Source of the DNA: Thermodesulfobacteriota bacterium
GTDB lineage: Bacteria; Desulfobacterota; Desulfobacteria; Desulfobacterales; Desulfosudaceae
Reading direction: 5' to 3'
DNA length: 64,000 nucleotides
Assembly (NCBI GenBank): GCA_040753795.1
Contig: JBFMDX010000015.1
Coordinates: forward strand, 48,217-112,216
The notes under the pieces are model-generated. The model ran no database searches. It was not told the origin of the DNA and worked only from the letters and a program-made list of their open reading frames with translations. Every line of letters begins with the position of its first letter. The first letter of the stretch is position 1. This document shows positions 25,988-33,906 of this stretch, piece after piece. A program made the position numbers and the translations under genes.

Positions 25988-26902
25988 ATGGAGTTAACTG
26001 ATCTTCAACTGATGACAATTGCGCCGTTTATTGACGAGACCATCAAGAAGCTGGATATCATGTGCGGGCTTCAGGCTTACGCCGGCGACCCTTTTCTGGA
26101 TCAGATCGAAAATTTCCGGTTCAAGGGCTATGCCGTAGCCGCGGCCACCAGCGGCAAGATAAACGGCGTTATCCTGCTGCATAACTACATTGAAACCGCC
26201 CTGACCATCGGGAACAAACTGCGGCTGCACATGCTCGAGGAAACCAATTACCATGATCAGATCGATAGCGATATGCAGAACGCTCTGGCCGAGTGGGGCA
26301 ACACCATCATCGGTAACGCCACCCGTTTCCTGGCCGATAAAAATTTGGGGATCAAGTTCGCCCCGCCTTATTTCATCACCAACACGGGAAACCTGATGAC
26401 GCTGCTGACCAACGTCCGGGAAATCATCTCTATCCCCATTCACATCAAGGACGAGGGCCGGTTCTACTTTAACTATATCATCAGCACCGGCGAAGCCGCG
26501 GTGGATGCCCGCACGGGCGCCATTTCCAAGAGCGGTAAAATCCTGGTCGTGGACGATTCCAATTTTATCCGCATGGTCGTCAAAAAATATCTGCGCAAGA
26601 TCGGCTATGAAAATACCGTGGAGGCGGCCAACGGCAGAGACGCCATCGAAATGTACAAGAAGGAGAGACCGGATATTATCTTCATGGATTACGTCATGCC
26701 GATGATGACCGGGTATGAGGCGCTGCAGCAGATCCGCCTGGTCGACAAAAATGTTCCGGTGGTGATGTTCACCTCCGTGTCCGATCAGAGTGTTATTGAT
26801 GAGTGCAAATCCCTGGGCATTGCCGGCTATATCATCAAGCCGCTGACCGCCGAGGAAGGCCCTAAAAGACTTAAGGAGTTCCTGGATAACCCCCGCGGGT
26901 AA
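25988..26902 (+). CDS. CheX-like phosphatase domain fused to a receiver
   Basis: A 304-residue protein. Residues 1-165 resemble CheX/CheC-like chemotaxis phosphatases, with the ALAEWGNTIIGNATRFLADK helix holding the Glu/Asn catalytic pair position. Residues 183-300 are a CheY receiver (ILVVDDSNFIRMVVKKYLRKIG; acceptor Asp in IIFMDYVMPMMTGYEAL; Thr in VVMFTSVSD; Lys in YIIKPLT). AGGAGG lies seven bases before the ATG. The fusion would bring a phosphatase to its own receiver or to another CheY. No other chemotaxis genes are nearby. Confidence 0.85.
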   Translation: MELTDLQLMTIAPFIDETIKKLDIMCGLQAYAGDPFLDQIENFRFKGYAVAAATSGKINGVILLHNYIETALTIGNKLRLHMLEETNYHDQIDSDMQNALAEWGNTIIGNATRFLADKNLGIKFAPPYFITNTGNLMTLLTNVREIISIPIHIKDEGRFYFNYIISTGEAAVDARTGAISKSGKILVVDDSNFIRMVVKKYLRKIGYENTVEAANGRDAIEMYKKERPDIIFMDYVMPMMTGYEALQQIRLVDKNVPVVMFTSVSDQSVIDECKSLGIAGYIIKPLTAEEGPKRLKEFLDNPRG

Positions 26903-26908
26903 ACGCCA

Positions 26909-27520
26909 TTATCGTCCGGTTTTGGAAAAAACCGAGGCCATGATGGCGGCCAGCCGCAGCGTGTGTTCCCGGATTTCCGCGTCCGTCCGTCCCGGGTAAC
27001 GGGTGTAACTGATCATGATCCCGTTGAGGGCCGCGAACAGGGCGTGAGCCAGCAAACGACCGTTTTCCCTTACCGGCCTGGGCGTTTTGCCCAGGCCGGT
27101 TTCTATTCTGTCCATCAGATCGCGCATGGCCTGGTTGAGCCTGTCCGTGGCTTCGGGACCGAAATCGTTTCCCAGCATGAAGTGGCTCATCATCTGATAG
27201 AAGGTCATGTTGGTGTTCAGGTAGTCCACGTAAATCCGGCAGACGTCGTCCAGGGAAGGCGCCGATTCCCCCGCCTGCCGGTCTATCTGGGAGGCGATTT
27301 CCTCGGAACATTGCAGAAAAATATCCAGAAACAGCTGATCCAGATTCGCATAGTAATTGTAGATGGTGCCGACGCTGACCCCGGCCTGCCGGGCGATTTC
27401 GCGAACCGTCACCTGGCGGAAGTCCTTGACCGAGAAAAGTTCCCGGGCTGCCTCCAGGATGAGATTCCGGCGGGCATCCTTTTCCTGCTGCTTTAAATCA
27501 GCCAGTGTCAGTGCGGGCAT
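26909..27520 (-). CDS. TetR/AcrR-family transcriptional regulator
   Basis: A 203-residue TetR protein. HTH residues near 16-62 (RRNLILEAARELFSVKDF, TVREIARQAGVSVGTIYNYYANLDQLFLDIF). The C-terminal ligand domain is not assignable. The ATG at 27520 is chosen because the upstream extension in the same frame (from 27595) lacks homology and runs into the repeat element, although the ribosome site is weak. It lies 150 bases downstream of an acyl-CoA dehydrogenase on the same strand; TetR regulators of this architecture often control acyl-CoA catabolic genes, so it may regulate that gene. Confidence 0.85.
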   Translation of the reverse strand: MPALTLADLKQQEKDARRNLILEAARELFSVKDFRQVTVREIARQAGVSVGTIYNYYANLDQLFLDIFLQCSEEIASQIDRQAGESAPSLDDVCRIYVDYLNTNMTFYQMMSHFMLGNDFGPEATDRLNQAMRDLMDRIETGLGKTPRPVRENGRLLAHALFAALNGIMISYTRYPGRTDAEIREHTLRLAAIMASVFSKTGR

Positions 27521-27574
27521 CGGTTTCTCAAAAAAAGTCCAGATAATGTTGTATAAAATATGGCAAAGTAAAAA

Positions 27575-27668
27575 GTCCAAGTTCAAGGCGCGCAAGTCTC
27601 GAGGAGTAAGGCGTACTTAAAGTACGTCGCATCGACGAGGGACGCAGCGCAACGCAGAAATTGGGGTT
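27575..27668. repeat. Interspersed palindromic repeat element between tetR and the acyl-CoA dehydrogenase gene
   Basis: A GC-rich segment with GGCGCGCAAGTCTCGAGGAG, the near-perfect palindrome CGTACTTAAAGTACG, GACGAGGGACGCAGCGCAAC and a terminal ATTGGGG TTTTT. It ends on the stop codon of the acyl-CoA dehydrogenase. Its composition differs from both genes. It resembles a repeat I associate with Desulfobacterales intergenic regions, but that link is from memory. Confidence 0.55.
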
Positions 27669-27669
27669 T

Positions 27670-28944
27670 TTACGAAGCCATATGCTCCTCGTGAACCCGC
27701 ATCATATCCTCGTCCGTGAAACAGCGCTCGCTATCGTCCGGACAGGCGGCGTCGTTTTCCATCTTGCGCCGGTCGTAGGCCGGGTCCAGGATCTGTTTGA
27801 AGTATTCGTGCTGGATGAGCAGGCTCATGATTTCGTTGGTTCCAGTCCAGATCATGGCCAGGCGGGTGTCGCGCAGGGCCCGTTCAATCGGATACACCTC
27901 GGTATAACCGATGCCGCCCATCATTTGCATGGCCTTGTTGACCACATTCCAGGCGGCCGTGGTGGCGAATTTTTTGGCTTCGCTGACCAGGCGGCGGACA
28001 TAGGGATAGTCGTTGTCGACGGCCTTGGCGGCCATGTAACAGAGGCCGCGGGCCGCATCCAGTTCCGTGATGGCGTCGGCCAGCATGAAGCTGACGGCCT
28101 GATATTTGCGGATTTCCTGTCCGAAGGCCCGGCGGCGGTTGGCATAGCGCGCGGCCAGGTCCAGGGCACCCCACATGGCCAGACTGCCGCCGGCCGAGGT
28201 CATGCGCTCGGGAATCATCATCTGGTGAAAGCAGAGGGCGCCGCCGTGGAGTTCACCGACCAGGTTTTCCCGGGGCACCTTGACGTCGCGGAAGACCAGC
28301 CGGCCGGTGCCGCCGCCGCGGCAACCCATGAGACCGTAAAGGTATTCGGTCTCCACGCCCGGCCCCCGGTCCACCAGCAGCAGGCTGAGGCGGCCGTACT
28401 TGTGGGCCTTGGGATCGAAATTGGTCCGGCAGTAAACCAGGAAGAAATCCGCGCCTTCGGCGCCGACCACGAATCGCTTCTGGCCGTTTAACAGGAAATG
28501 GTCGTCATGGACTTCCGCCCGGGTCACGGCGCCGAAGAAATCGGATCCGCCCCGGGGTTCGGTCAGGGCCTCGGCGGCCACCAGTTTCCCTTCCAGATAG
28601 GGCTTCAGATATTTCTGCTTCTGCGCTTCGGTGCCGAATACGTTCAGGGCTTCACCAACGATGGAGGGCATGGAATAGGCGCAGCCCAGGGCGATACCCA
28701 GGCAGCCGATCTCCTCCAGCACCGCGATTTCCGCTGTCCAGCCCAGGCCCCGGCCGCCGTATTTTTCCGGAAAGCGGACACCGATCAGTTTGCGCGCCGC
28801 CAGTTTTTCCACGAACTCGCGGGGATAGGTGATTTCGTTCTTGTCCATTTTTCTAAGAAAATCACTGGAAATCTCATCGCGGACAAAGGCCCGGGCCTCT
28901 TTTTTCAATTCCTGTTCCTCCGGTGTCAACAGAAAATCATACAT
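27670..28944 (-). CDS. Acyl-CoA dehydrogenase
   Basis: A 424-residue acyl-CoA dehydrogenase, about 40 residues longer than usual at the C-terminus, with an acidic tail. Signatures are ALTEPRGGSDF, NGQKRFVVGAEGADFF and MQMMGGIGYTEVYPIERALRDTR. The Glu in MMIPERMTS lies at the catalytic position of the isovaleryl/long-chain subtype; the other common position reads WTGTNEI with no Glu, supporting that assignment. It would use ETF as acceptor. It heads a minus-strand pair with the TetR gene. Confidence 0.9.
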   Translation of the reverse strand: MYDFLLTPEEQELKKEARAFVRDEISSDFLRKMDKNEITYPREFVEKLAARKLIGVRFPEKYGGRGLGWTAEIAVLEEIGCLGIALGCAYSMPSIVGEALNVFGTEAQKQKYLKPYLEGKLVAAEALTEPRGGSDFFGAVTRAEVHDDHFLLNGQKRFVVGAEGADFFLVYCRTNFDPKAHKYGRLSLLLVDRGPGVETEYLYGLMGCRGGGTGRLVFRDVKVPRENLVGELHGGALCFHQMMIPERMTSAGGSLAMWGALDLAARYANRRRAFGQEIRKYQAVSFMLADAITELDAARGLCYMAAKAVDNDYPYVRRLVSEAKKFATTAAWNVVNKAMQMMGGIGYTEVYPIERALRDTRLAMIWTGTNEIMSLLIQHEYFKQILDPAYDRRKMENDAACPDDSERCFTDEDMMRVHEEHMAS

Positions 28945-29035
28945 GCGGCCTCCTTGTATTATCGGTTTTATTTAAGAATTATGAACTTTGAATTTTATAA
29001 TGAACATTGCTCATTCTGTCAATAGAAAAAATCGA

Positions 29036-29100
29036 TCCAGGGTTCAAGGTGTAAGGGTGTAAGGTGTAAGGCTCAGGGGGCAAGGCTCGGGGGTTGAGGG
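29036..29100. repeat. Heptad-type noncoding repeat tract (GGTGTAA/GGCTCAG units)
   Basis: Degenerate seven-base units (GGTTCAA, GGTGTAA, GGGTGTAA, GGCTCAG, GGGGCAA, GGCTCGG) lie between the acyl-CoA dehydrogenase start and the enoyl-CoA hydratase gene. It is the reverse-orientation relative of the AACCTTN tracts elsewhere. The rest of 28945-29214 shows no gene. Confidence 0.7.
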
Positions 29101-29214
29101 GAGAGTGAAAGAGATTGAGGAGGGCTTGTATGATGTCAACCGCCTGGTTTGATTTTCTTACGTTTGATGGTATATTACCCGGCATGCTGAACGGTATGAT
29201 GACGGGAGGTAAAG

Positions 29215-29928
29215 ATGGAACAACCGATTTTGTTTGAGTTAGACGGCCCGGTGGCGATCATCCGGCTGAATCGCCCGGGACGGCGCAACGCCATTAATGA
29301 AGCGCTGCTGCGGGGCCTCTACGACAGCCTGGAACGGGTCGCCCGGGACAGCGCCGTAAAGGTTGCCATCATCACCGGCACCGGTAAGGCCTTCTGCTCG
29401 GGGCTGGACCTGGACTGTCTGGCGACCGATAACCTGCTGGATCCCCGGGGCGACGGCCGCGACATGGTGGATCTTATATCCGCCTGTGAAAAACCCATAA
29501 TCGGCGCCATTAACGGGTACGCTATTACCGGCGGATTCGAACTGGCCTTGAACTGCGATTTTCTGGTCGCCGCCGAAAGCGCCTCTTTTGCCGATACCCA
29601 CGCCCGGGTGGGCATCCAGCCGGGGTGGGGCATGACCCAGCTTTTACAGCAGGCCGTCGGTCAGCGCATGGCCAAGCAGATGTCATTCACCTGTCAGTTT
29701 ATCTCCGCGGCCCAGGCCCTGCGGTGCGGGCTGGTGAACGAAGTCGTGCCCGATGAAGAACTGCTGCCCCGCGCCCGGGCCATCGCCGAGGCCATTTGCG
29801 CCGTTAATTATGACATGCTCGTTAAAATCAAACGGCTCATTGAACATCGCAATCAGGCTTTGCTGAACGACGCCATGGACCACGAGCGCAAGGGATTGAA
29901 GGCCATGATCGCCGCCATGGCGCGATAA
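29215..29928 (+). CDS. Enoyl-CoA hydratase/isomerase family protein
   Basis: A 237-residue crotonase-fold protein. IIRLNRPGRRNAIN, the oxyanion-hole motif GKAFCSGLDLDCL and INGYAITGGFELALNCD are present. The first catalytic Glu (in GGFELAL) is conserved. The second Glu, normally in PExxxG, is replaced: the segment reads HARVGIQPGWG. This variation occurs in family members that are not classical hydratases, so isomerase or another crotonase activity is possible. GGAGG precedes the ATG. Tetrameric cytoplasmic enzyme by family. Confidence 0.85.
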   Translation: MEQPILFELDGPVAIIRLNRPGRRNAINEALLRGLYDSLERVARDSAVKVAIITGTGKAFCSGLDLDCLATDNLLDPRGDGRDMVDLISACEKPIIGAINGYAITGGFELALNCDFLVAAESASFADTHARVGIQPGWGMTQLLQQAVGQRMAKQMSFTCQFISAAQALRCGLVNEVVPDEELLPRARAIAEAICAVNYDMLVKIKRLIEHRNQALLNDAMDHERKGLKAMIAAMAR

Positions 29929-29951
29929 CGGCCGGTAAGTGAATAATCGGC

Positions 29952-30000
29952 TTGACATCCAAAGGAACAGTGGTTAACTATTTAATGAGCATATGCTCAT
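29952..30000 (+). promoter_or_regulatory. Promoter and perfect palindromic operator of the DUF134-Mrp operon
   Basis: TTGACA (29952-29957), 17 bases, TAACTA (29975-29980), followed directly by the perfect 16-base palindrome ATGAGCATATGCTCAT (29985-30000), which would overlap the transcription start. The ATG of the DUF134 gene is nine bases after the palindrome. Autorepression by the DUF134 protein is inferred. Confidence 0.75.
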
Positions 30001-30009
30001 AAAGAGAAT

Positions 30010-30432
30010 ATGTCGCGACCCAAAAAAGAAAGACACATCGTCTGTGATCCGGACATCTGCTATTTCAAGCCCCGGGGTGTTCCCCTGCGGGATCTGGAAG
30101 AAGTCGGACTGACCGTGGATGAGTATGAAGCCATCCGCCTGGCGGATTTGTTCGGCCTGTCACATGAGGAGGCCGGTAAACGCATGGGGGTTTCACGGGC
30201 TACCTTCGGCCGTATCATCCAGAACGCCCGGCGGACGGTGGCCGACGCCCTGGTGAACGGAATGGCTATCCGGATTGAGGGCGGCGTATACAAGGCGGCG
30301 AATCGTGAAGCGGCATCGTTTATCTGTGATGAGTGCGGCAAGGCATGGAAAGAGTTGCCGGATGCGGAACATGCCGTAAAATGTCCCCGCTGCAACCGGG
30401 ACACCGTCCGGCAGCTGGCATCAATATTATAA
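30010..30432 (+). CDS. DUF134-family DNA-binding protein
   Basis: A 140-residue protein of the DUF134 family. The opening RPKKERHIVCDPDICYFKPRG and the HTH YEAIRLADLFGLSHEEAGKRMGVSRATFGRIIQNARR are characteristic. A C-terminal zinc-ribbon-like CDEC...CPRC sits at about 110-130. The family is a sigma-70 region-4-like DNA binder. It is the first gene of a two-gene operon with an Mrp/NBP35 ATPase 16 bases downstream, behind a perfect palindrome that is its likely operator. Members often occur with Mrp-type and dinitrogenase-iron-molybdenum-cofactor-like proteins in anaerobes. Confidence 0.9.
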   Translation: MSRPKKERHIVCDPDICYFKPRGVPLRDLEEVGLTVDEYEAIRLADLFGLSHEEAGKRMGVSRATFGRIIQNARRTVADALVNGMAIRIEGGVYKAANREAASFICDECGKAWKELPDAEHAVKCPRCNRDTVRQLASIL

Positions 30433-30448
30433 ATGAAGGGATGAGGTA

Positions 30449-31300
30449 ATGAGCAAAACACAGCAAGGCGTTCCCCTGTGCGGTACCGGCCAGGGGCAGC
30501 CTAAAAAGGATGAGGCGCAGGAAAAAATAAAAGAGTCGCTGGACAGAATCAAGCACAAGTTTCTGGTCATGAGCGGCAAGGGCGGGGTAGGGAAAACCAG
30601 CACTTCCGTCAATCTGGCCTTTGCCCTGGCGGGTAAGGGATACAAGGTCGGCCTGATGGACGTGGATATTCACGGCCCCGACATCCCCCGCATGCTCGGC
30701 CTGACCGGTATGCCCGGTGTAACCCCCGACCGTAAAATGATCCCCGTGAAATATTCGGACAATCTGGGCATTATCTCCATCGAATCCTTGAGCCAGAGCA
30801 AGGATGACGCCATTATCTGGCGCGGCCCCATTAAACATTCGGTGATTCAGCAGTTCATCGGCGATGTGGCCTGGGGGGATCTTGATTTTCTGATCATCGA
30901 TTCTCCGCCCGGTACCGGCGACGAACCCCTGACCGTGGCCCAGGTGGTGACCGGCGCCCAGGCCATCATTGTCACCACGCCTCAGGAAGTGGCCCTGGCC
31001 GATGTCCGCAAATCCATCAATTTCTGCAAAACCGTCAAGCTGGAGCCCTTCGGCCTGATCGAGAACATGAGCGGTTTTACCTGCCCCCATTGCGGCCAGA
31101 TGGTCGATATCTTCGGTGCCGGCGGCGGCGAAAAGACCGCCCGGGAGATGGGGCTGAATTTTCTCGGCCGCATCCCATTTGACGTCAACCTGGTTGCCTG
31201 CGGCGACAGCGGTTGTTCCTTCCGGGAAAAATATCCGGATTCTCCGGTGACCAAAGCCTTTGCGAAGGTGGCGGAGCAGATGGCGAAATTAGTGGGATAG
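30449..31300 (+). CDS. Mrp/NBP35-family P-loop ATPase, iron-sulfur carrier
   Basis: A 283-residue Mrp ATPase. The deviant Walker A is SGKGGVGKTSTSVN (residues 42-55), with DVDIHGPDIPRMLGL and IIDSPPGTGDEP as the following motifs. The CPHCG pair near residue 210 (GFTCPHCGQMVDIF) is the cluster-binding motif of scaffold members. It would carry and transfer [4Fe-4S] clusters in the cytoplasm. It is co-transcribed with the DUF134 regulator and followed by a strong terminator. Confidence 0.92.
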   Translation: MSKTQQGVPLCGTGQGQPKKDEAQEKIKESLDRIKHKFLVMSGKGGVGKTSTSVNLAFALAGKGYKVGLMDVDIHGPDIPRMLGLTGMPGVTPDRKMIPVKYSDNLGIISIESLSQSKDDAIIWRGPIKHSVIQQFIGDVAWGDLDFLIIDSPPGTGDEPLTVAQVVTGAQAIIVTTPQEVALADVRKSINFCKTVKLEPFGLIENMSGFTCPHCGQMVDIFGAGGGEKTAREMGLNFLGRIPFDVNLVACGDSGCSFREKYPDSPVTKAFAKVAEQMAKLVG

Positions 31301-31304
31301 GGGG

Positions 31305-31355
31305 GAAGTGATTAAGTGTTAAGTGATTAAGTGTTAAGTGTTAAGTGGTTAAGTA
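31305..31355. repeat. TTAAGTG heptad repeat tract
   Basis: Tandem units GATTAAGTGTTAAGTG with variants GTTAAGT and GGTTAAG. Same repeat family as the large tracts at 52856-53170 and 63672-64000, here as a short single-orientation run just after the mrp stop. Confidence 0.8.
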
Positions 31356-31409
31356 GCGGAAGGGGTCAGCCTTCCAGAAAAAAAGTTCCGGGTTGAGCCC
31401 GGGAATAGC

Positions 31410-31450
31410 AAAAGGGTGGATGCGTCAGCGCTTCCACCCTTTTTGTTTTT
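31410..31450 (+). terminator. Rho-independent terminator after the DUF134-Mrp operon
   Basis: Stem AAAGGGTGGA (31411-31420) with TCCACCCTTT (31433-31442), loop of 12 bases, followed by a T-rich run (TTTTTGTTTTTGT). A smaller hairpin CCGGG-TTGAG-CCCGG precedes it. Confidence 0.85.
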
Positions 31451-31483
31451 GTCACGGTGACAGATTAGTACTGTCTTCACCCT

Positions 31484-31520
31484 CCTGAACCTTAAACCTT
31501 GAGCCTTGAACCCTGAACCT
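31484..31520. repeat. AACCTTN heptad repeat tract
   Basis: Five consecutive degenerate heptads (AACCTTA, AACCTTG, AGCCTTG, AACCCTG, AACCTTC) between the terminator and the vapC-type gene. Confidence 0.75.
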
Positions 31521-31567
31521 TCCTATGTTTTAAGATGACATCTTGTGCCTTTATCTGAATCGATCGG

Positions 31568-31999
31568 TCATGTCGCACGACGCGGTAACCACTCGACCTG
31601 CAACAGGCCATCGGCGACCAATGGTTTGAATTCGGGATCGCCTGTCACCAGAACCGCCTCCTGCTCTTGTGCCGCAACAACCGCAAATGCATCCGCATAC
31701 GAGATGGCGTATCGCGCCTTTAATCTCGCCGCCGACAAAACCACTCTCCGTTCGGCCGGCAGGACTTGAACAGGCAGCTGGTCAAGTGCCGCCAGTGCGC
31801 TCTGTGCCGCTATCAAACCCTGCTCGCGCTCAACGACATACAGGACCTCGCCCAGGTTGATAACCGACAAGTAAAGCGCAATGGTCCCTTTTGTCACCTC
31901 AGTCAACAGCGTTCGGACACGGCCCATTCCAGGTTCGCCTTCAAGATAAGCCAGCAGGGCGAAACTGTCCAGCACACAGGCTGAGGCATTAGCGACCAC
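31568..31999 (-). CDS. VapC-type PIN-domain toxin
   Basis: A PIN-domain ribonuclease of about 143 residues. The first catalytic Asp is in CVLDSFALLAYLEGEPG; Glu in NLGEVLYVVE, then SYADAFAVVAAQE and the terminal LVTGDPEF complete the acidic site. The start is taken as a GTG at 31999 preceded by GGGAGG; it overlaps the antitoxin stop by 11 bases. A longer frame from 32026 exists. It is expected to cleave RNA and to be held inactive by the upstream antitoxin. Confidence 0.85.
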   Translation of the reverse strand: MVANASACVLDSFALLAYLEGEPGMGRVRTLLTEVTKGTIALYLSVINLGEVLYVVEREQGLIAAQSALAALDQLPVQVLPAERRVVLSAARLKARYAISYADAFAVVAAQEQEAVLVTGDPEFKPLVADGLLQVEWLPRRAT

Positions 32000-32234
32000 C
32001 TGCCGCCTCCCGACGACGTTCCGCACGGCGTTCGGCCAACAGCGACTTCGTGAGCGATTTTTTTCCTTTCAACATTCCGGCCGCCTGTTGCACCGGATTC
32101 TCCAGCGTCGGAACGATGGCCAGCACGCCACCATAGTCGACAATCTGGACGGTCGATCCGGGCTTGAGCGCATACTTACGACGTAACTCCGCTGGAATCA
32201 CCACCCAGCCTTTATCCGAAATCACCAGAGCCAT
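31989..32234 (-). CDS. AbrB/VapB-type antitoxin
   Basis: An 81-residue protein with an N-terminal swapped-hairpin AbrB/MazE fold (MALVISDKGWVVIPAELRRKY, LKPGSTVQIVDYGGVLAIVP) that binds DNA, and a basic C-terminal tail (KSLLAERRAERRREAAGG) that would wrap the toxin. The ATG at 32234 is preferred because GGAGGTGGAT precedes it; the frame extends four codons further. It is translationally coupled to the PIN toxin and likely autoregulatory. Confidence 0.85.
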   Translation of the reverse strand: MALVISDKGWVVIPAELRRKYALKPGSTVQIVDYGGVLAIVPTLENPVQQAAGMLKGKKSLTKSLLAERRAERRREAAGGR

Positions 32235-32659
32235 ATCCACCTCCATCGTTATACATAAACGTGAAATAGTATAACCTCGACTAATGGGATAAGCAAACGG
32301 ATAAAAGGATAAGGAAAGTATAAGAACTCGCTTTCTTGGTCATTATCTAAAGCAAGGCCGGACTTGTGTGTCAATATTTTGAAGGCCACCACATATTGAA
32401 GGACGTTTCAGAAGGGATTCGACAGGACATTTTCAGAGAGGCAGAAAGAGCGGGAGATACCGTCCGGATATCCGGGAGTACATAAAAACATAGGATTTTT
32501 GAGGCAGCTCTATTGTGTTACCGGGCCGGTTATTCAGAGGGTTATTCCGCCCAGTAACCATAGTTGGGAACCTGTGACCAGACTTCAACACCAGCCACGC
32601 CCGGGCGTGGCTGGTAAGTCGGCTCTCGTACCATTCTTAGAGATCTCTTACCTCAATCA
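32235..32659. other. Intergenic region with a 24-base perfect palindrome
   Basis: No supported gene in about 425 bases. It contains a perfect palindrome at 32591-32614 with core AGCCACGCCCGGGCGTGGCT, which could form a strong hairpin or act as a protein site. It sits about 45 bases beyond the end of the FecR-domain gene and could serve in its termination, though no T tract follows. Confidence 0.55.
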
Positions 32660-33766
32660 TCACTGTATTTTGACCCCTGTCCCCTCGACGTGACCGCCAC
32701 AGGAAGTCGTACCATCCGTCCGGATCCAATCATAAGAATAGGTTGATGTCGTGTCTGAGGTACGTATTCTAGTACCTGTAACAGTTGTTGTAACACCATT
32801 TCCATCATCTATGACAGAGGTCCAGTAGGAAGTATCCCCGATAATGGTTCCGGAAGTGATGAACCCATTCTCATTCACAAGAGTAAAGGTACTCTCTGTT
32901 TCTGTGACTGTTGATGTGCGCGTCTCCAGCTGGTTTGGAAAACCACAAGTATTCTCTCTATATGTGTCCGTTTGGACCCAGGTGCTCGTAGTTGATTCGG
33001 TTCCGTCACTTCCTCCGTCGTCGTTTGCTGCGGCGACAATTGCACCGGCACCAACTATGCCGGCGGCGGCTGTCCCTATTATTGCGCCCGTTGACCAGCC
33101 TGCAGCCGCTGTTGCCGCAGAGCCCGTTTCTGCTGCGGTAGCTCCAACCCCTGCAGCAACAGCTTCTCCAATCATAGAAATAGTGATTATCCCCCCTGAG
33201 ATGACAGCCATCTGACCAGCTTCAAGCACGGCTGTAGAAACGACAGCTCCGGTATCTGACAACGCTGAAAGGTTCAGTGAACCTTCCGTACAGCTGACCG
33301 TTGATTTAGCCTTGCCTTCATCTTTCGCTTCGATTAATTCAAAACCTGTTCCCCTGACTGCTGTAACGGAAGTGGGTGTCCTGACTTCAAACGTATTTTC
33401 TCCACCGATGAATTTACTCACGTTAACCACCACCTTCCCGATGGTCAATAGGAAATGGGCTTTACGGGATTCATTTTCAAAAAGGAATTGATCGATTTCC
33501 AATTTCGAGTCCTGCTCCAGCTTGATCATACTGTGATCGGAAAAAGACATCATTGCGGAAGATCTCTGACCCGTGATGACCACATCCTTTATTTGAATCG
33601 GTGATTGTTTAACGGGTTTGATTTCCTCCGTCGCCCTGATCTGCGAAACGGTGCCGGTGACCGACGTAAACTCACCGATCATTGTCGCCAAAACGGAAAT
33701 TGGAATAACCATTTGTATTGTAATAAAAATAAGAAAAGGAATGATTTTTTTGACGGTTTTAAGCAT
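32660..33766 (-). CDS. Exported FecR-domain protein
   Basis: A 368-residue protein with an N-terminal signal peptide (hydrophobic 8-26). Residues 60-185 form a FecR-like domain (VVITGQRSSAMMSFSDHSMIKLEQDSKLEI; GKVVVNVSKF; FEVRTPTSVTAVRGTGFEL). A Gly/Ala-rich hydrophobic stretch near 215-250 (GWSTGAIIGTAAAGIVGAGAIVAAA) looks like a transmembrane or membrane-active segment. The C-terminal 115 residues are Thr/Ser-rich with a few Cys. FecR-domain proteins of this kind, without a sigma-factor partner, are often envelope proteins of unknown role. It is monocistronic with its own promoter. Confidence 0.8.
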   Translation of the reverse strand: MLKTVKKIIPFLIFITIQMVIPISVLATMIGEFTSVTGTVSQIRATEEIKPVKQSPIQIKDVVITGQRSSAMMSFSDHSMIKLEQDSKLEIDQFLFENESRKAHFLLTIGKVVVNVSKFIGGENTFEVRTPTSVTAVRGTGFELIEAKDEGKAKSTVSCTEGSLNLSALSDTGAVVSTAVLEAGQMAVISGGIITISMIGEAVAAGVGATAAETGSAATAAAGWSTGAIIGTAAAGIVGAGAIVAAANDDGGSDGTESTTSTWVQTDTYRENTCGFPNQLETRTSTVTETESTFTLVNENGFITSGTIIGDTSYWTSVIDDGNGVTTTVTGTRIRTSDTTSTYSYDWIRTDGTTSCGGHVEGTGVKIQ

Positions 33767-33793
33767 AATGAAATCCCCAAAAAAGAAGCCGAA

Positions 33794-33821
33794 TTTCTAT
33801 CAAAACTATTTTGTTTGTCAA
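33794..33821 (-). promoter_or_regulatory. Candidate promoter of the FecR-domain gene
   Basis: On the minus strand, TTGACA (33821-33816), a 16-base spacer and TAGAAA (33799-33794). It lies about 30 bases upstream of the start at 33766. Confidence 0.55.
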
Positions 33822-33906
33822 CGCCTTTGGTCAGATTAGGATGACAGTGGGTTTGTATTCAGGCCTTCGCCGGTCAGGTGAACACCCTTTATTGCGAAAG
33901 AGGGGG

